From Trileptium ribeirensis (Eukaryota > Nematoda > Enoplea > Enoplida > Thoracostomopsidae), in contig JASANE010007161.1 of the NCBI GenBank assembly GCA_030248225.1, positions 1 to 64,000 of the forward strand: DNA of 64,000 nucleotides. Reading direction: 5' to 3'. Every line of letters starts with the position of its first letter. Within the stretch, counting starts at the first letter, position 1. Below are positions 35,867-47,389 of the stretch, in pieces. Below the pieces are notes generated by a model. The model was not told where the DNA came from. It did no database searches and saw nothing but the letters and a program-made list of their open reading frames with translations. Made by a program: the position numbers and the translations under genes.

Positions 35867-37757
35867 GTCGTAAACCCTTCCGGTAGAATCATAACAAATG
35901 CTGTGAAGCGCTCCTGCGGGTTTCTAAGCTCCGTGGCTTCGTGGGACCAACAGAGAAAAATGAGCCCATTAGTTCCGCCCTTGAGGTTACAATAGCCGCG
36001 GTAGTATTGGTATTTGGAAGTGCGCAATGCAGCAGCGAATTAATATACTGTCGCAGTAATCTACTTTAGACAGGGCTAGACAACAGCTGCAACAAATATT
36101 ACCCGACGTAACATTTATAGTGTACCACCTACCACCGTATGCGGTAAAGCACAGAAAAACACATCATGACAATCAGACTGAGTAGTAATATATAGAAACA
36201 ACGATGTAAATAAATATGAATGAATTACTGCAAGAGGGGTTAATGTAATCTGGTTGGACCCAATACTAAATAGGTTCATAAATTTACAGTGAGTGCAGCG
36301 AAACAATACTAAAGGTCATGAAATTACATGTAGAGCCTCCAACCCCGCAAATATCTCAACGTCATAAACAGACAACTAGCAACGCACGACCAAAATACAG
36401 TAAACTCAACAACGTTTATACCTTTTGCAGAAATACATGTTCAGGAATAAATTTTAACAAATTAGCGAAGTGTGCTTCCAATCGCGTAGTTCTCACAAAG
36501 CGACAAATCTTAAACTTTGCTAAGATTGCTTTCATACATGTCTAGAAATACCAATTAAGCTTCATATTTTGAAGCCCGCGTTAGTGTACGTGTTGCGATG
36601 TACAACTTTCATGTGGCGATACGTCACCTCGCAATAACGCGCTATAACCAATCTTCGTCTTGAATTACAGCGAACGTAAGCTCAGTGGTTAGAGCACAAA
36701 GCCGTGGGAACAAAGCACCTGCGTCACCTATGTTCGCTTCAAATTTAAATTTCCTCGTAGCGATGCTCTCAACTTATAATACTTGTAACTCAACTAAAAC
36801 AATTTTCCAGTACACCGCGTCTGCCAGGGTACCGTCACAGCTATGTCGGTCTCACAAAAAACTTTAATGATACTCAGCGGCCACATCATTCACATATCGG
36901 AAAAAGGAGCAGTCGTGGTGCTATACATTCGACTAACAGCTGGGTTCGACAACGGCATGGTGAACGGTTGTTAATTTTGCGCACAATAAGTTCAACAGCG
37001 TCCCGCGCATTTTGAAAAAGTTTTTAACATCAAATTTTCGATTTTTCTTAAGACCACGCACTGACGTATATACCGCAAAAATTGATGTCCGGTTTTTGAC
37101 AAAGGAGGTCTTACACTCACATATTAAAAATTTAATCTTCAAATGTATAATCTAAAGGCATCACACAATCAATGACGAACCTTGCTGACTTGCGACATGA
37201 CCTGTACGTATGTAGTTTCAATATTGTAATTTTTCAACGACAGTTTATCTTATCTTACATCTACGTAATAAAATCAAATTCTGATATAACAAAATTTTAT
37301 CCATGAGATGTCAGGTTCTAATGAAAGCTGAGTTCAGCCATATGACCAGGCACTTGGCAGCATGGAGATCATAACAAGATACGGGCAAGACTTGACCAGT
37401 CATGAGCGATGGGAAATATCAGCGACGAACACTCAATACTGTGGCAGAGCCTTCAATTGTATGAAACAGAAAAGTATGTGTTTAAAATGATTCTAATTTT
37501 CCTTCGGAAAATTATCATATGTCCGGTTTTGTGCGGTACCGGAGCGATTCCAGAGAACCATGTTAGTAGTTACCTAGCATCGAAGATTCAGCTGCCACCC
37601 ATTCTCCACCCTCGTTTACCCGTGGCTCAAACAGCATAAACAGCTGATACAACAAAATTCCTTACATACGACAACGACTATACATAAGCAATCGCCTACA
37701 TACCAATTTCTTCCACGCTAATTTGTACCGCTCCATCAGCAATACAAATTCTCATAC
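35867..37757. other. Intron 3, proximal part; one tRNA-like relic
   Basis: No exon recognised between copy C and exon 3. A tRNA-like stretch is listed separately at 36669-36742. Confidence 0.35.
36669..36742 (+). repeat. tRNA-like relic or SINE head (A and B boxes)
   Basis: GCGAAC at 36670 can pair with GTTCGC at 36732. An A-box-like TAAGCTCAGTGGTTAGAGC (about 36678-36696) and a B-box-like GTTCGCTTC (36732-36740, one mismatch to GTTCGANTC) are about 50 bp apart, as in tRNA genes. The fold is not a proper tRNA, so a pseudogene or tRNA-derived SINE is more likely. Confidence 0.4.
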
Positions 37758-37880
37758 CTGAACGAGCGCAACACCGGCCATTAACAAGAACAGTGAGATC
37801 CATTGATAAATAATAAGGCGTTTATTCAACATAGCCACTGAGAATAAGGCTGTTGTTAGAATTTTGAGTTGATAGGACAC
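37758..37880 (-). CDS. SLC35A3: SLC35A3-like exon 3
   Basis: A 41-codon exon too short for an ORF scan, found by reading for the expected family motif. Acceptor TTTCAG|GTG, reading [20 protein letters not shown] then [20 protein letters not shown] and Q, donor CAG|GTATGAG. Phase 0 at both ends, matching exons 2 and 4. Confidence 0.92.
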
Positions 37881-38500
37881 CTGAAATGATTACATAGCAA
37901 TTACGAATGTAAACAAAAGAATAATTCATATTACCAAATTGCACCATACTACCAGTCCCAATTTATAATAATCGGCAAAGTCATAACATCGGCGTTTCAT
38001 GCCAGCTAGAAATGACTGATACCCAAGAACTAAAAAGCTCGAGGACCGAGGTCCCAGCGACTAACCAGCGATGCAATATAACACCTTATAAGACTAGTAC
38101 CAGTGCTTGTCTTATCACCAAGGTGGTGAACTCTGAGTAATGAATACGTCATTTAGAAAGACGTGCACAACACAGCTATATTATTCACATGCGAGCCTCA
38201 GGCTTGAACCAGCGATTAAGTGACACATTACAGCGGATTTCTGGGGCCAAAAGACCCATTATGTAGGGTGTGAAACATAAGGGAAACCAGCAGCAATAAA
38301 TCATGTATTGAGCCCGAAACGTGGAGCAAGAATTTAAACGAAAAAATTGTGTTGGCAATGACGACCCTCTCTGGAAGATTGTTCCAGACGTCAACTACCG
38401 TATGGCTAAAGAAGTGCAGACAGTGTGAGGAAAGTCAACTGTTTTGACCTTAAAACGATGTCTTCGGGTTCCCGGGTTACCCACCTCGAAGAAATCGGCA
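37881..38500. other. Intron 2 next to exon 3, nothing recognised
   Basis: No supportable feature. Confidence 0.3.
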
Positions 38501-38514
38501 AAATGCAAGCATGT

Positions 38515-39800
38515 TTAACCGTTTACTATCTGATATATCAATATCAGATCAACACGCAAAACGTCTCGTTTCTGGAGGTGGTGTAATCGGTCATAATAAC
38601 TCATGCTGCGAATACTAGGTAACAGTTTAGTTGCTCGACGTTGCACACCTTCACTCATTTTCATGTCGTTGGCGTAGTGCGGTGACCAGACTTGACTCTT
38701 ACATTCAAGATGAGGTGTTATAAGTGAGCGATATAACATTACAAAAGAAGACTTAGTGAAATGCCTAATATGACGTTTTACAATACCTTACAATTTATTA
38801 GCGGCAGAAATTGGCTTATTACATTGATATGACCATTTCATATTCTAAGAAACCATTACTTCCAAATCTTTAACCAAACAAATGCGAGTAAGCGACTTGT
38901 GTAGCAACATATATTGGCGACCTGGGTTCTTATGGCCGAAGTGAACCACATTAGATTTGCTAACATTAAACTGTATGACGCTATCCACAAACCATTTGTC
39001 TAGTGGATTAAGGTCCTGTTGAAGTTCTTGCGCACAAATATCACTATTACCTTTAGTTAATTCAGAGTAGACTTTTAGGTCGTCAGAAAATTTTAAAACG
39101 TAGGAGTTAAGGTTGTTATAAATATCGTTAATATACATCAAAAATAGCAAACGGTCCATGTCTGACTCTTGCGGAACTCCACTTGTTACATCGGTTAGTG
39201 CCGATTGACCACCACGATAGACTACTCGTTGAGCGCGATTTCTAAAAAAGGCTGTGCTCCAGTCAATAGTGTGTGGATGGAGCGCAAAAGAATCAAGTTT
39301 AATAATGCAGCAATAGTGGCTGACCAAATCGAAAGGGTTTTTTAAAAACTAAGTAAGCGCAGTCCACATAATTACGTTTGTTGATTATGGCAGTAGTAAA
39401 ATTAAAATAACGTAACAATTGTAACGTACAAAAATTTGTTCTTGATGAAATGGTACTGTGACGGGTTGATAAGTTTATGCCGTTCGAATTGTTCCCACAA
39501 ATGATCTCAAATTATTTCCTCCATTATCTTACCAATTTTACAGGAAAGGCTAACTGGGCAGTAATTACCGACTTCCGTAGGCGAACCGGCGTTATATAAT
39601 GGGATTACGTTAGCGTCGAGCCACTCTCGAGGCTGTTTTGCTGTGTCGTATGACATCTGAAACAGCTTTCTTAATGTTTGAGCCAAATGTTTGGCAAAAA
39701 ACATGTAATGCTGTTACAGGAATATTGTCCGGACCAGAAGCCTTTTTGCTGCCCACAGCAAATAATTTTTTGGCGATGGTATAAGCGTTGAACTAGATGT
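38515..39800 (-). pseudogene. LINE reverse transcriptase relic (CR1/jockey-like)
   Basis: Minus-strand fragments in RT order: KKASGPDNIP (about 39750), then REWLDANVIPLYNAGSPTEV with GNYCPVSLS (39507-39704), then TSGVPQESDMDRLLFLMYIN and LKFSDDLKVYSEL (38845-39327; the FADD box reads FSDD), then MLYRSLITPHLECKSQVWSP and RRATKLLP (38515-38739). The same landmarks occur in the 58.6-62.5 kb LINE, so it is of similar type. Several frameshifts and stops; no 3' tail identified. Lies in intron 2 of the SLC35A-like gene, same strand. Confidence 0.8.
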
Positions 39801-40351
39801 GTCGCGATTCAGGTGTCATCGTTGCGGCGGGATCAAAGCTCATTGCAGTTCCAGCCTAGTGGAATACCGACGCAAAAATGTTCTGAATTTTTCAGCCATC
39901 AGTTTTGATGTTAGTGGCCAGTTTCAACTCATAGTTGAGGATGGAAACCTGACAAAATTTATCCCTTTCTGCTAGCCAGTACTCACATCGCTGACAGGCG
40001 TGTCATTAGTTTCTGCGTTTAAAATTACGGTACGTGCACCGTTTCTGGCGGACTGCATTCCACGCAAAGCACGACGCACATATTAGCTTTCTAGTATTCT
40101 GGCTGTTCTGACGCTGTGGCAAGTATTGCTTCATTACCGATATTGAGTATTAAATTATAAAAACAGCCGCTGAATAGCAGCCATGTTGCTTGAACAGTTG
40201 AGAAGATATATGCGATTATTGTGCTCACAATCCCAGTTCAGTTCCTCCCAGGTACTTTCAACGCAGCTTGAGAAAGCCACTACTTAACAATTTCGTTGAA
40301 AAACACAGAATTTTGGCAATATTTAGATGTACACAGTACCTCATTGAACAG

Positions 40352-40862
40352 AGGACTGATGCTCATTTCGGGCCCGTCTACAGTGGGGCGTGGCTGACAT
40401 CTCTGAAGGATCAAAATTTGTTGTGGGGAGCAAAACTGGGAGCAGCGCCCAATCGAACTGAGGGTGGGACCGATAGTGAGGAACGCACGAAAAGGGGGCT
40501 GCCTGCGGTTCAATAAGGGACATCAAAATTGTTGGGGGGAGTGTTTATAACATATAAATGTCCTACAGTATTTCTATCATTTTATGATTTTTTTCCATTT
40601 TAGAACCCAGGAGTGATGCTCATTCCTGGCCTGTCCACAGTGATGCGTGGCTGGCAACTCTGTAGGATCAAAATTTGTGGGGGAGCACGAACTGGGAGCT
40701 GCTCCCCCCCATTGAACTTGGCGGGCCCTATAGTAGCGGGCGCTCAAAAAGAGAGCTGCCTCTGGTTCAACAATCAACAAGGGACCCTAAATTTGTGGGA
40801 TGTATACATAGTATATAAATGCCCGTCATAATGTGGCATTTTTGCCATATTATGACGCCTGG
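40352..40862 (+). repeat. Two tandem copies of a roughly 257-bp G-rich repeat
   Basis: Copy 1 from about 40352 and copy 2 from about 40609 share GATGCTCATTYC, CCTGTCCACAGTG, CGTGGCTG, GGATCAAAATTTG, GAACTGGGAGC, GCTGCCTCTGGTTCAA and TATATAAATG blocks. Copy 2 contains CCTGGCCTGTCCACAG, almost the terminal repeat of the 43726 element, so they may belong to one family. Copy 2 ends in a hairpin (GTCATAAT..ATTATGAC, 40826-40857). Confidence 0.7.
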
Positions 40863-40989
40863 TGGTCATCAATGGCAAATCATCGATACTTAATTTTTAA
40901 TTATGCATTTCAGAGTTTTGTAAACAGGGGTTTCAAATTTAAAACAGTAAATTTTAGTTTAAATGGATTTATTATGTAATGTGAGCGTG

Positions 40990-42060
40990 CGCCACTTGGC
41001 TTCTCATTTAGCATTAATTGTCTCAACAGAAATTTTGTGGGTGGGGCAATAAACAGGGGCGCCAAAAATTTATGGGGGACACGAACTGGGGCGACCTCAC
41101 TCGAACCAGAGGATGACCGACTATCGTTAGCGCCCCCCCCCCACCGAGATGCCAAAGTGTGGCACTCCCACCCCAACACTTTTCAAATCCACCACGTTCG
41201 TGGGATTTTGCCCATCTCCGGCCCCAACCCGCCCGAAACCCCAATGTTCCACTGGATACAAAATTTTTAGATGTTTCCAGAGTTTTCTGTATGCAAAATG
41301 TTTTGTAAACATTAGTTACGCTATTTCTAATGCTAAAACGTCGTTTTATAACCTGAAAATATTTCTATGACAGAAATACATGAAAATATTTAGCATTCTT
41401 AACCAAAATCCCCACCAATTCCAATTTCCCCCAAGAATGACAGTGGAGCCCACTGAGTTCCCCCACTTTTCGAAAGGCTCTAGACAAGCTACATCCCAGT
41501 CCCTTGGTTTTGAACTATAACTCCACAGTTCAAGGGGCGTGACAAAATTTTCAGCGGCTGCGGAAGCATCTAGATATCATTTACTGTAGCAAGATTAACA
41601 CGACTGAATAACTAACCTACATATATCTACACCTATCTATATATAATTCACCGTCATCTAGACCGTACTCTGGAAATCTAAAACAATAGCCAGACAGATG
41701 CTTAATAAAACTGCGTGACTTGGACGAGGGATATATTGTTTTTCATTACAAACGATAAAACTGATAACGACAGAAATCGATACGCAGCTACGGCTTGTGC
41801 CCGTACTGTATGAAATTCAAAAATCTAAACCAAATTTTACCTAGTCTCATATGTCATTGGGGTCTTTGGGTTCCATATTCAATTTCGAGAAAAATTTTAA
41901 AGTGGGGATACAAAATTTTTCTCCATATGCTATCTTATTTCTATATTTTAGGAGCTTATAACTGTCATACAAATACTTTCACGCTATAATGCAAGATTTT
42001 ACCATTATAATAAGTGCTAATCAACATTTCTCTCAACATCAGTACTTCTCCTGCAACCAA
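40990..42060. other. Intron 2 with G-rich repeat patches, no gene
   Basis: A further partial copy of the G-rich repeat at about 41020-41150 and a similar patch at 41400-41570. No exon signal other than exon 2 at 42067. Confidence 0.35.
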
Positions 42061-42066
42061 TCGTAC

Positions 42067-42214
42067 CTGATAAGTCGCTGCATCCAAATGTGATAGCGCA
42101 AGAAATAGCAAATTATTTTGAACCGTATATAATACGGCAGGTACTGCAACTTTTAACGTTTCACCGGGCTTTGCCAAAATTTCGGCATGCATCGTCGAAC
42201 AACAGTGGCGAAAA
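42067..42214 (-). CDS. SLC35A3: SLC35A3-like exon 2
   Basis: Acceptor GGCTCAG|T, one base completing the split codon from exon 1, then 49 codons ending [10 protein letters not shown] at donor CAG|GTACGA. Contains [20 protein letters not shown] and [20 protein letters not shown], the helix 3-4 region typical of SLC35A3. Spacing from the KDC of exon 1 to EIL differs by only one residue from the human protein as I recall it. Confidence 0.93.
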
Positions 42215-42579
42215 CTGAGCCCTAAAACGAAATATTACAAAAACAATCTAATAGATTAAGAAATTAATAGGTATAAGATTGAAAACGGTAAACTAGCTCC
42301 CAAATAGGGCTACAACAACAATGCACAACATCAGGAATCGTTCTATTTTAGTGAGCGAGCAACAAAAACTGCGTGAGTTTTAACAACGTGAGAGCGATTT
42401 AGGTCATGGCAAAGCATTCTGAATGTTCCGTTTAACACAAATTAACCAAAAGAAACTCGGTCATACATTTGTATTACTAGGCAGGAATCCGTTTCGACAC
42501 TACACAATGTGAAAAATATAGAAAAGCGGAGGTGGAAAATCAAAATTGCGGAGTGTAGGAACAAATAATGTGGTACTGA

Positions 42580-43110
42580 TGTTAAAATACGGTGTCCTGA
42601 CCCCTATATATAACTTCCTACCGGAATCTCGATAAACCAGAGCAATCGACGCAACGTGTGAAATTACCTTATATAAGACCAAATTCATATTTTTTCGATT
42701 TCTGGACCCATGAAGCTCACAGGGGGAGTGGTACCGACCCGAGGGTAACCTGCACCACCCATCACAACTTCTCACCAGAACCTCAAAGATGAAAATTAAC
42801 CACTCCAATCGATTCAGTGAGTCAAATTACTTTAAATGAGACCAACTTCATTTTTTCGATATTTGGACCCCTGAAGGTCATATAGTAGGCATGTCCTGAG
42901 CCCCAATATCTCCTTACCGGAACACAAAGCCAAAGCGAACCATTCAAACAGATTCAGCAGGTCAAATAACTTTGTATGGGACAACTTCATTTCGATTTTT
43001 GGACCCTTGGGGCTCACATAGGGCGTAGTGCCCACTCAAAGGTGCACTGATCCACTACTACTTCTTACTGGAACCTCGGAGCACACATCTATTCTAATGG
43101 ATTCACTAGG
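42580..43110. repeat. Tandem repeat in intron 1, about 140-160 bp unit, 3-4 copies
   Basis: Anchors TTCGATTTCTGGACCCATGA (about 42696), TTCGATATTTGGACCCCTGA (about 42857) and TTCGATTTTTGGACCCTTGG (about 42990). Each is followed by GCTCACA/GGTCATA and a CTTACCGGAAC-like block. Confidence 0.7.
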
Positions 43111-43725
43111 TGAAAATACCCCAGCATAATCTAATTTGTACCATTAAGCCTAAGAAAATTATTAATTTTCAACTATTTCCTTATATACAGAAAGCGTGAC
43201 ATCGGAGGAGCAGCAGCAGAACACAATCGCCATTAATACAAAATTTGAGAAAAGTTCGCACTGGCAAAAGACAACTAATATAGATACCGCCTCTCGGCAT
43301 ACAATATTGGCTTGGCGTTACCTATATGCCCAAGCTAGAGCATCTATATCTACCAAACAGTACGTTGATAATAAGCATTGCGATTTCGAGTGAATGACAC
43401 TGAGCGACGAGTACATTCCAAACTGGAGAATGTAGAATATTTCTACACAATAATTATCAAAAATAGAAAGCAACTAATTATTGTCCTTGGTTAAGTAATC
43501 GTTAAAGCCAATCGATCAAAGCGAACGAAATTTCCACCGAGGGCGTTAGTGAAAAATCGTTAAAATTTCTTTTATCTGTCGCTGGCAATCATAACTCAAC
43601 TACGGGTGGAGGAATTTCGATAAGATTGGTGTTCGATAGCAACAGTGATTACCATGTCGTCTTTAGTTGAAGAACCACTCCGACCGCATCTACTGTGTCA
43701 AAATGGCAAACAACAGATTTTTAAA

Positions 43726-44093
43726 CTGGCCTGTCCACAGCCCTCCGAAAAGTGGGGGCAACTTGGGGAGGACCCCCTTTTAATTCTCGGTGGAAAATTA
43801 AAAGTGAGGGGATAAATTGTGCCTACAAACACTAAATATTTCTATATTTTCATGCATTTTACTATAGTGAATGTATTTTCAAGCTAAAAACGATATTTTA
43901 GCATTATAAATAGTGCTAATTCACGTTTAAAAAACAATTTGCAAACAAAAAACATAAATTTTTAGACATAAAAATTTTCTGGAAGTAGTTGAACATGGGG
44001 TTTCGGTAGAGTGGGGGGATGGACATGGGGGAAAATCTCACGAACATTGGAGGATTTGGAAATTGAGGGGTCCCCCCACTGTGGACAGGCCAG
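43726..44093. mobile_element. Small inverted-repeat element, 368 bp
   Basis: Bounded by perfect 15-bp terminal inverted repeats, CTGGCCTGTCCACAG at 43726-43740 and its complement at 44079-44093, each followed inward by G-rich sequence. No coding capacity. No convincing target duplication in the flanks (TTTTTAAA, ATAAAGGG). The terminal word recurs at about 40635-40650, so this is a repeated family. Confidence 0.7.
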
Positions 44094-45170
44094 ATAAAGG
44101 GTGTTTGTTAAATCTGGCCATACGAGTGCAGTGTTTGCTAACTAATACTTCGCGGCACAGACTTCACATCGAAAAACGGAATCAGCACATCGAAATCTAC
44201 AACCTGACTGAACAACACTTTTTGACCACTTGGTTGGTCGCTTTGAGCCCGAATACGGTTTGTCGACCCTTTGTAAATAGCAATTTTTTTTCTAATTATG
44301 GCATGATATTGCTCGTTTTTACATTGTAACGAACGTATATTATCAAACATGAGCACCACGATATTCTAGATTCTAGACCATTCTCTAGATTCCAACGTGA
44401 TTATTTGACCTTTTCATGGGGTTTCCGGGGTTTTGCGTTCCACGAACCTGAAATACCGAAATAATTTGGTCTATCGTCATCTATGCGGTTATGCGTCGTT
44501 TTCATCGACAACGTTATTGCTTCCTTCTCATTAACCTTGACCTTCGTTTCTGCATCCGTTGAAAAGCTTGCCGGGGGGTGGTACGAACAGGAGGCCCTGT
44601 TGAAACTCCCGAGGCGCCGGAAACTCCTTTCGTCAGGAGTAATGAACTGGGAATTCCTGGTTTGAACTGGGGTCGATATATAAAATTTTCAAAATTTATT
44701 ACTTTTTCAGCGAAAATTGCCTGAGAAACTGTACAAACTTCTTTACTGAGGTTACAACCAACTAGTCAGCCAATTTTTTGGTGAAATTAATCAAATATTT
44801 AACTGTAGAAAAAGATTTTCCTAAAAAATTCTGTCTGGTTTTATGTTAATTGTGAGGTGTTATTATCAGAAGGTAGATAAAAATTTGCCTGGGGACCCAA
44901 AAGTTTACCCAGGTGGCGCAACCAGGGGACACCTGTTTTTTTCCCGGGGCACCATAATACCACCCCCCACGTTGGTGAAACGCTTGGACCTGATCGAATT
45001 GATTGACCCGTTCGACACAGAATCCGAGATTAACACTTGTTAAGGTGATGTTGTATCGATTGACTCAGATGGAAAACTGCCTGCTCCTAGAGCTTCGACT
45101 GTTCGCTTGATCACGTGTCGTCCAGAGGTTGAATCGATTGAGGATAAACCAAATCGCTAATCGCTTCGAA
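44094..45170. other. Intron 1, nothing recognised
   Basis: A G+C-rich patch at 44560-44660 and another near 44880-44970 resemble the G-rich repeats at 40-44 kb; no gene. Confidence 0.3.
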
Positions 45171-45177
45171 CCGCAAA

Positions 45178-45246
45178 ATCTGACGACGAGGATCGAAGCT
45201 CCGTCTCTCGATTTTGAGGCAAGCGCGATACCGACTGCGCTATAGA
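45178..45246 (-). repeat. tRNA-derived SINE-like head
   Basis: On the minus strand an A box TAGCGCAGTCGGTA (45229-45242) is followed 28 bp later by a B box AGCTTCGATCC (45190-45200), with GCTTGCCTC and GAGAGACGG between them. This is tRNA promoter architecture. No proper acceptor stem is formed, so it reads as a SINE head rather than a tRNA gene. Confidence 0.6.
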
Positions 45247-45840
45247 TGTATTGAGAAAATCAAATGAAAATCGACTAACGAAAGTGTAACCAAGTAACGT
45301 AAGTGTTAGTGGACGTGTAAGAAAACAATCAAGTTCACCAATGTGGGATTGTAGCGAATCCAAACAAATGAACGATTGGTTTATTTCAGTTGTAACAATT
45401 TATATATACAAGGTTAATTTGCCTATACACAATGGTAATTTGCATAATTTTCGTAGGCGGACTGTTTCGTCATTATTGTTGCGTCATATAAAATCATTCT
45501 TCGGTTTCTGAGTCTGCGGTCGCCACAGTACAAATAGAGTTTTAACGATTTAGAATGAGCTATTACGCTAGGCAATCCAGCCACCCCGACTTGTTGTGAC
45601 TCGCTAACAGCGCTAACATCAAACTTTGTTATTCCTAAGCGTAATGCAATAGCGGATCTTGGAGATCCATTGCAAAAGCTCTTTCAAATCCCACGGTCAT
45701 GTTGACTATTGGTGAGTAGGGAAAATAGATTAATCTCGTTTAGAACACGTGTTTTTAAAGTGTTGCCCATAGATGGTTACATTTCGCTATAATATGCATT
45801 AGTTAGCATATATATACGTAGTGGAATATGCTAGCCCCCA

Positions 45841-46190
45841 TTGGACTCCTATTACTTACGGAACATCAAACCGATGGAATTTATTCAGAAAAATCTTACG
45901 CGTGCAATGCTGCTTTACCGGCATCTGGAATATTACCATCGGTCTTCAATTTTAGGTTTAGAAACGTTGGAAACTAGAATCATAGCGGATCTGATTTTTA
46001 TATATAAAATGGTCAATACGGAAACTGATTTTATCGGCATTACTTTTTTGTAGCTCCTAGCTATACAACAAGCATTTCACTTCATATACGAGCACTCGTT
46101 AAGCCTAGAACATTATATATGCAGACCCTAGTTCACCCATCATTTCGTGAAATATTGGAACTTGCTACCTAGATTATGTTGTTACTTCTC
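45841..46190 (+). pseudogene. LINE RT C-terminal fragment
   Basis: Plus-strand reading includes EFIQKNLTRAMLLYRHLEYY and SILGLETLETRIIADLIFIY then KMVN. This is the post-catalytic RT tail of CR1/jockey-type LINEs (compare VQRFATKRVLELERLSYEDR in the 58.6-62.5 kb LINE). After 46053 the reading shifts. Lies in intron 1. Confidence 0.65.
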
Positions 46191-47004
46191 CATCATTGGC
46201 TATGTAAATATGGCTTACATGTTTCAGGCTGCTTGAAATCAATACTGATTATGGTCATAAACGATTAGTACAAAGACAAAAATCGACTTAACAACCATGA
46301 CAATCCATGCTTATGCGACCGGACACCAATCAGCAAGGACCTGTGGTATTGACAACCTATATGTATAACCAAAGTATATTTTTCAAGTTTCGGCATTTAG
46401 TTGTGTACTTTTACCGTACATCGAGTGTCCATCAAGCTATCGCGCATTCTTAATGCGATAATAGGTTATCTGGCGCACAGCCCGAATATTTGATACCTTT
46501 TCACTGATTCTTATGGGTTTAGCATCAAAAACATCGCTAGTTCCAGCATATAGTTCGCTTCAGTTCTTTGGTTATTATATATCGCTTTCACGTTATTTAC
46601 AATGGTCCAATTACAGAAGGTTTTCGGTATATACGTAGAATAAGATGGTTTCGTCACCTAACATCCAACATTTTTGACGGCTTACTTAATCCAGTTTACC
46701 GAAATAATTTCGTCCAGCGTCACTTATTTAGTTATTCGTTCTTTTGCACCTTCAGATAAGCTACTCTAGGTAGGATTATAATCCTCCTTAACTCCTAGCA
46801 GACCAAAACTATAACGTTTCTGGGACTCCAGAGGTCTGAAATAGATCAAATCAAACTCTAAGTATGTTACAGATTACATATAATGCCAAGTATTAATGAA
46901 ACGGCGCTCACTCGATATCACACTCGCTTGCGAGACATCGAAAAGAATATCCTATCCATAGACAGTTTTTAAACGATTATTTGCATTGTTAATACATCCG
47001 AAAC
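46191..47004. other. Intron 1 next to exon 1, nothing recognised
   Basis: AT-rich, no feature supported. Confidence 0.3.
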
Positions 47005-47222
47005 CTACCGCAATCCTTAAATACCGCCGCCACACAGGTTACAATTTTGACAATTTCTGCGACGACCACTGCAGTTGACGAGACGTACCGGTGAGAACCG
47101 TCCTGTATTGGCATCGTCCGTGAATAACGCAACAGTAGAACCATCGCCGTGGTTTGCAGTATTAGCACAATAAGACTAACATATTTCATCTTCGTTGGAG
47201 ACAAACGTCCCGAAGATATCAT
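47005..47222 (-). CDS. SLC35A3: SLC35A3-like exon 1 (start)
   Basis: Starts MISSGRLSPTKMKYVSL; a second Met is 12 residues in and could be the start, since many family members begin just before this KYVSL segment. Encodes membrane helix 1 (VSLIVLILQTTAMVLLLRYS), then RYVSSTAVVVAEIVK leading into helix 2 and AAVFKDCG. The donor is GGTAG|GTTTCG; this choice, not the earlier GCG|GTAGG, gives the two-base overhang needed by exon 2. Intron 1 (4.8 kb) follows. Confidence 0.88.
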
Positions 47223-47389
47223 TTTGCCGGCTACGTAGCTTAATTTGGACTCAAGATATTACAAATTACTGATAGATATAACTTATTTAAATAATGTTGA
47301 CTTGAAATTAATATTCAATGGAAAACCAACTTACTAGGCGCGCAGCGACTAGCAATCTTTCCGGTGCGTTAGCAAAAAATCTTAAATCC

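Larger units (their letters stand above)
11531..47222 (-). other. SLC35A3: Gene span: SLC35A3-like nucleotide-sugar transporter
   Basis: Six exons on the minus strand join with consistent phases (218, 148, 123, 175, 119 and 134 nt, total 917 nt, about 305 codons plus two bases) into a protein resembling SLC35A2/A3 from the first membrane helix to just before the last. Established: this family is of ten-helix Golgi antiporters importing UDP-GlcNAc or UDP-galactose in exchange for UMP. Segments [34 protein letters not shown] and [15 protein letters not shown] are family hallmarks. LDAATYQ favours A3 over A2. Introns: 42215-47004, 37881-42066, 25299-37757, 24003-25123, 11665-23883, plus one running below 11531. 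All seen junctions are GT-AG. No stop or frameshift in the exons, so the gene looks functional. The terminal exon (about 20 residues) was not found. Confidence 0.9.

Noticed and set aside
36669..36742. Functional tRNA gene
   Set aside because: Anticodon and T-arm stems do not form; kept only as a tRNA-like relic.
43196..43393. Plus-strand ORF MTSEEQQQNTIAINTKFEKS as an exon
   Set aside because: Short, opposite strand to the host gene, no recognised motif and no convincing splice sites.
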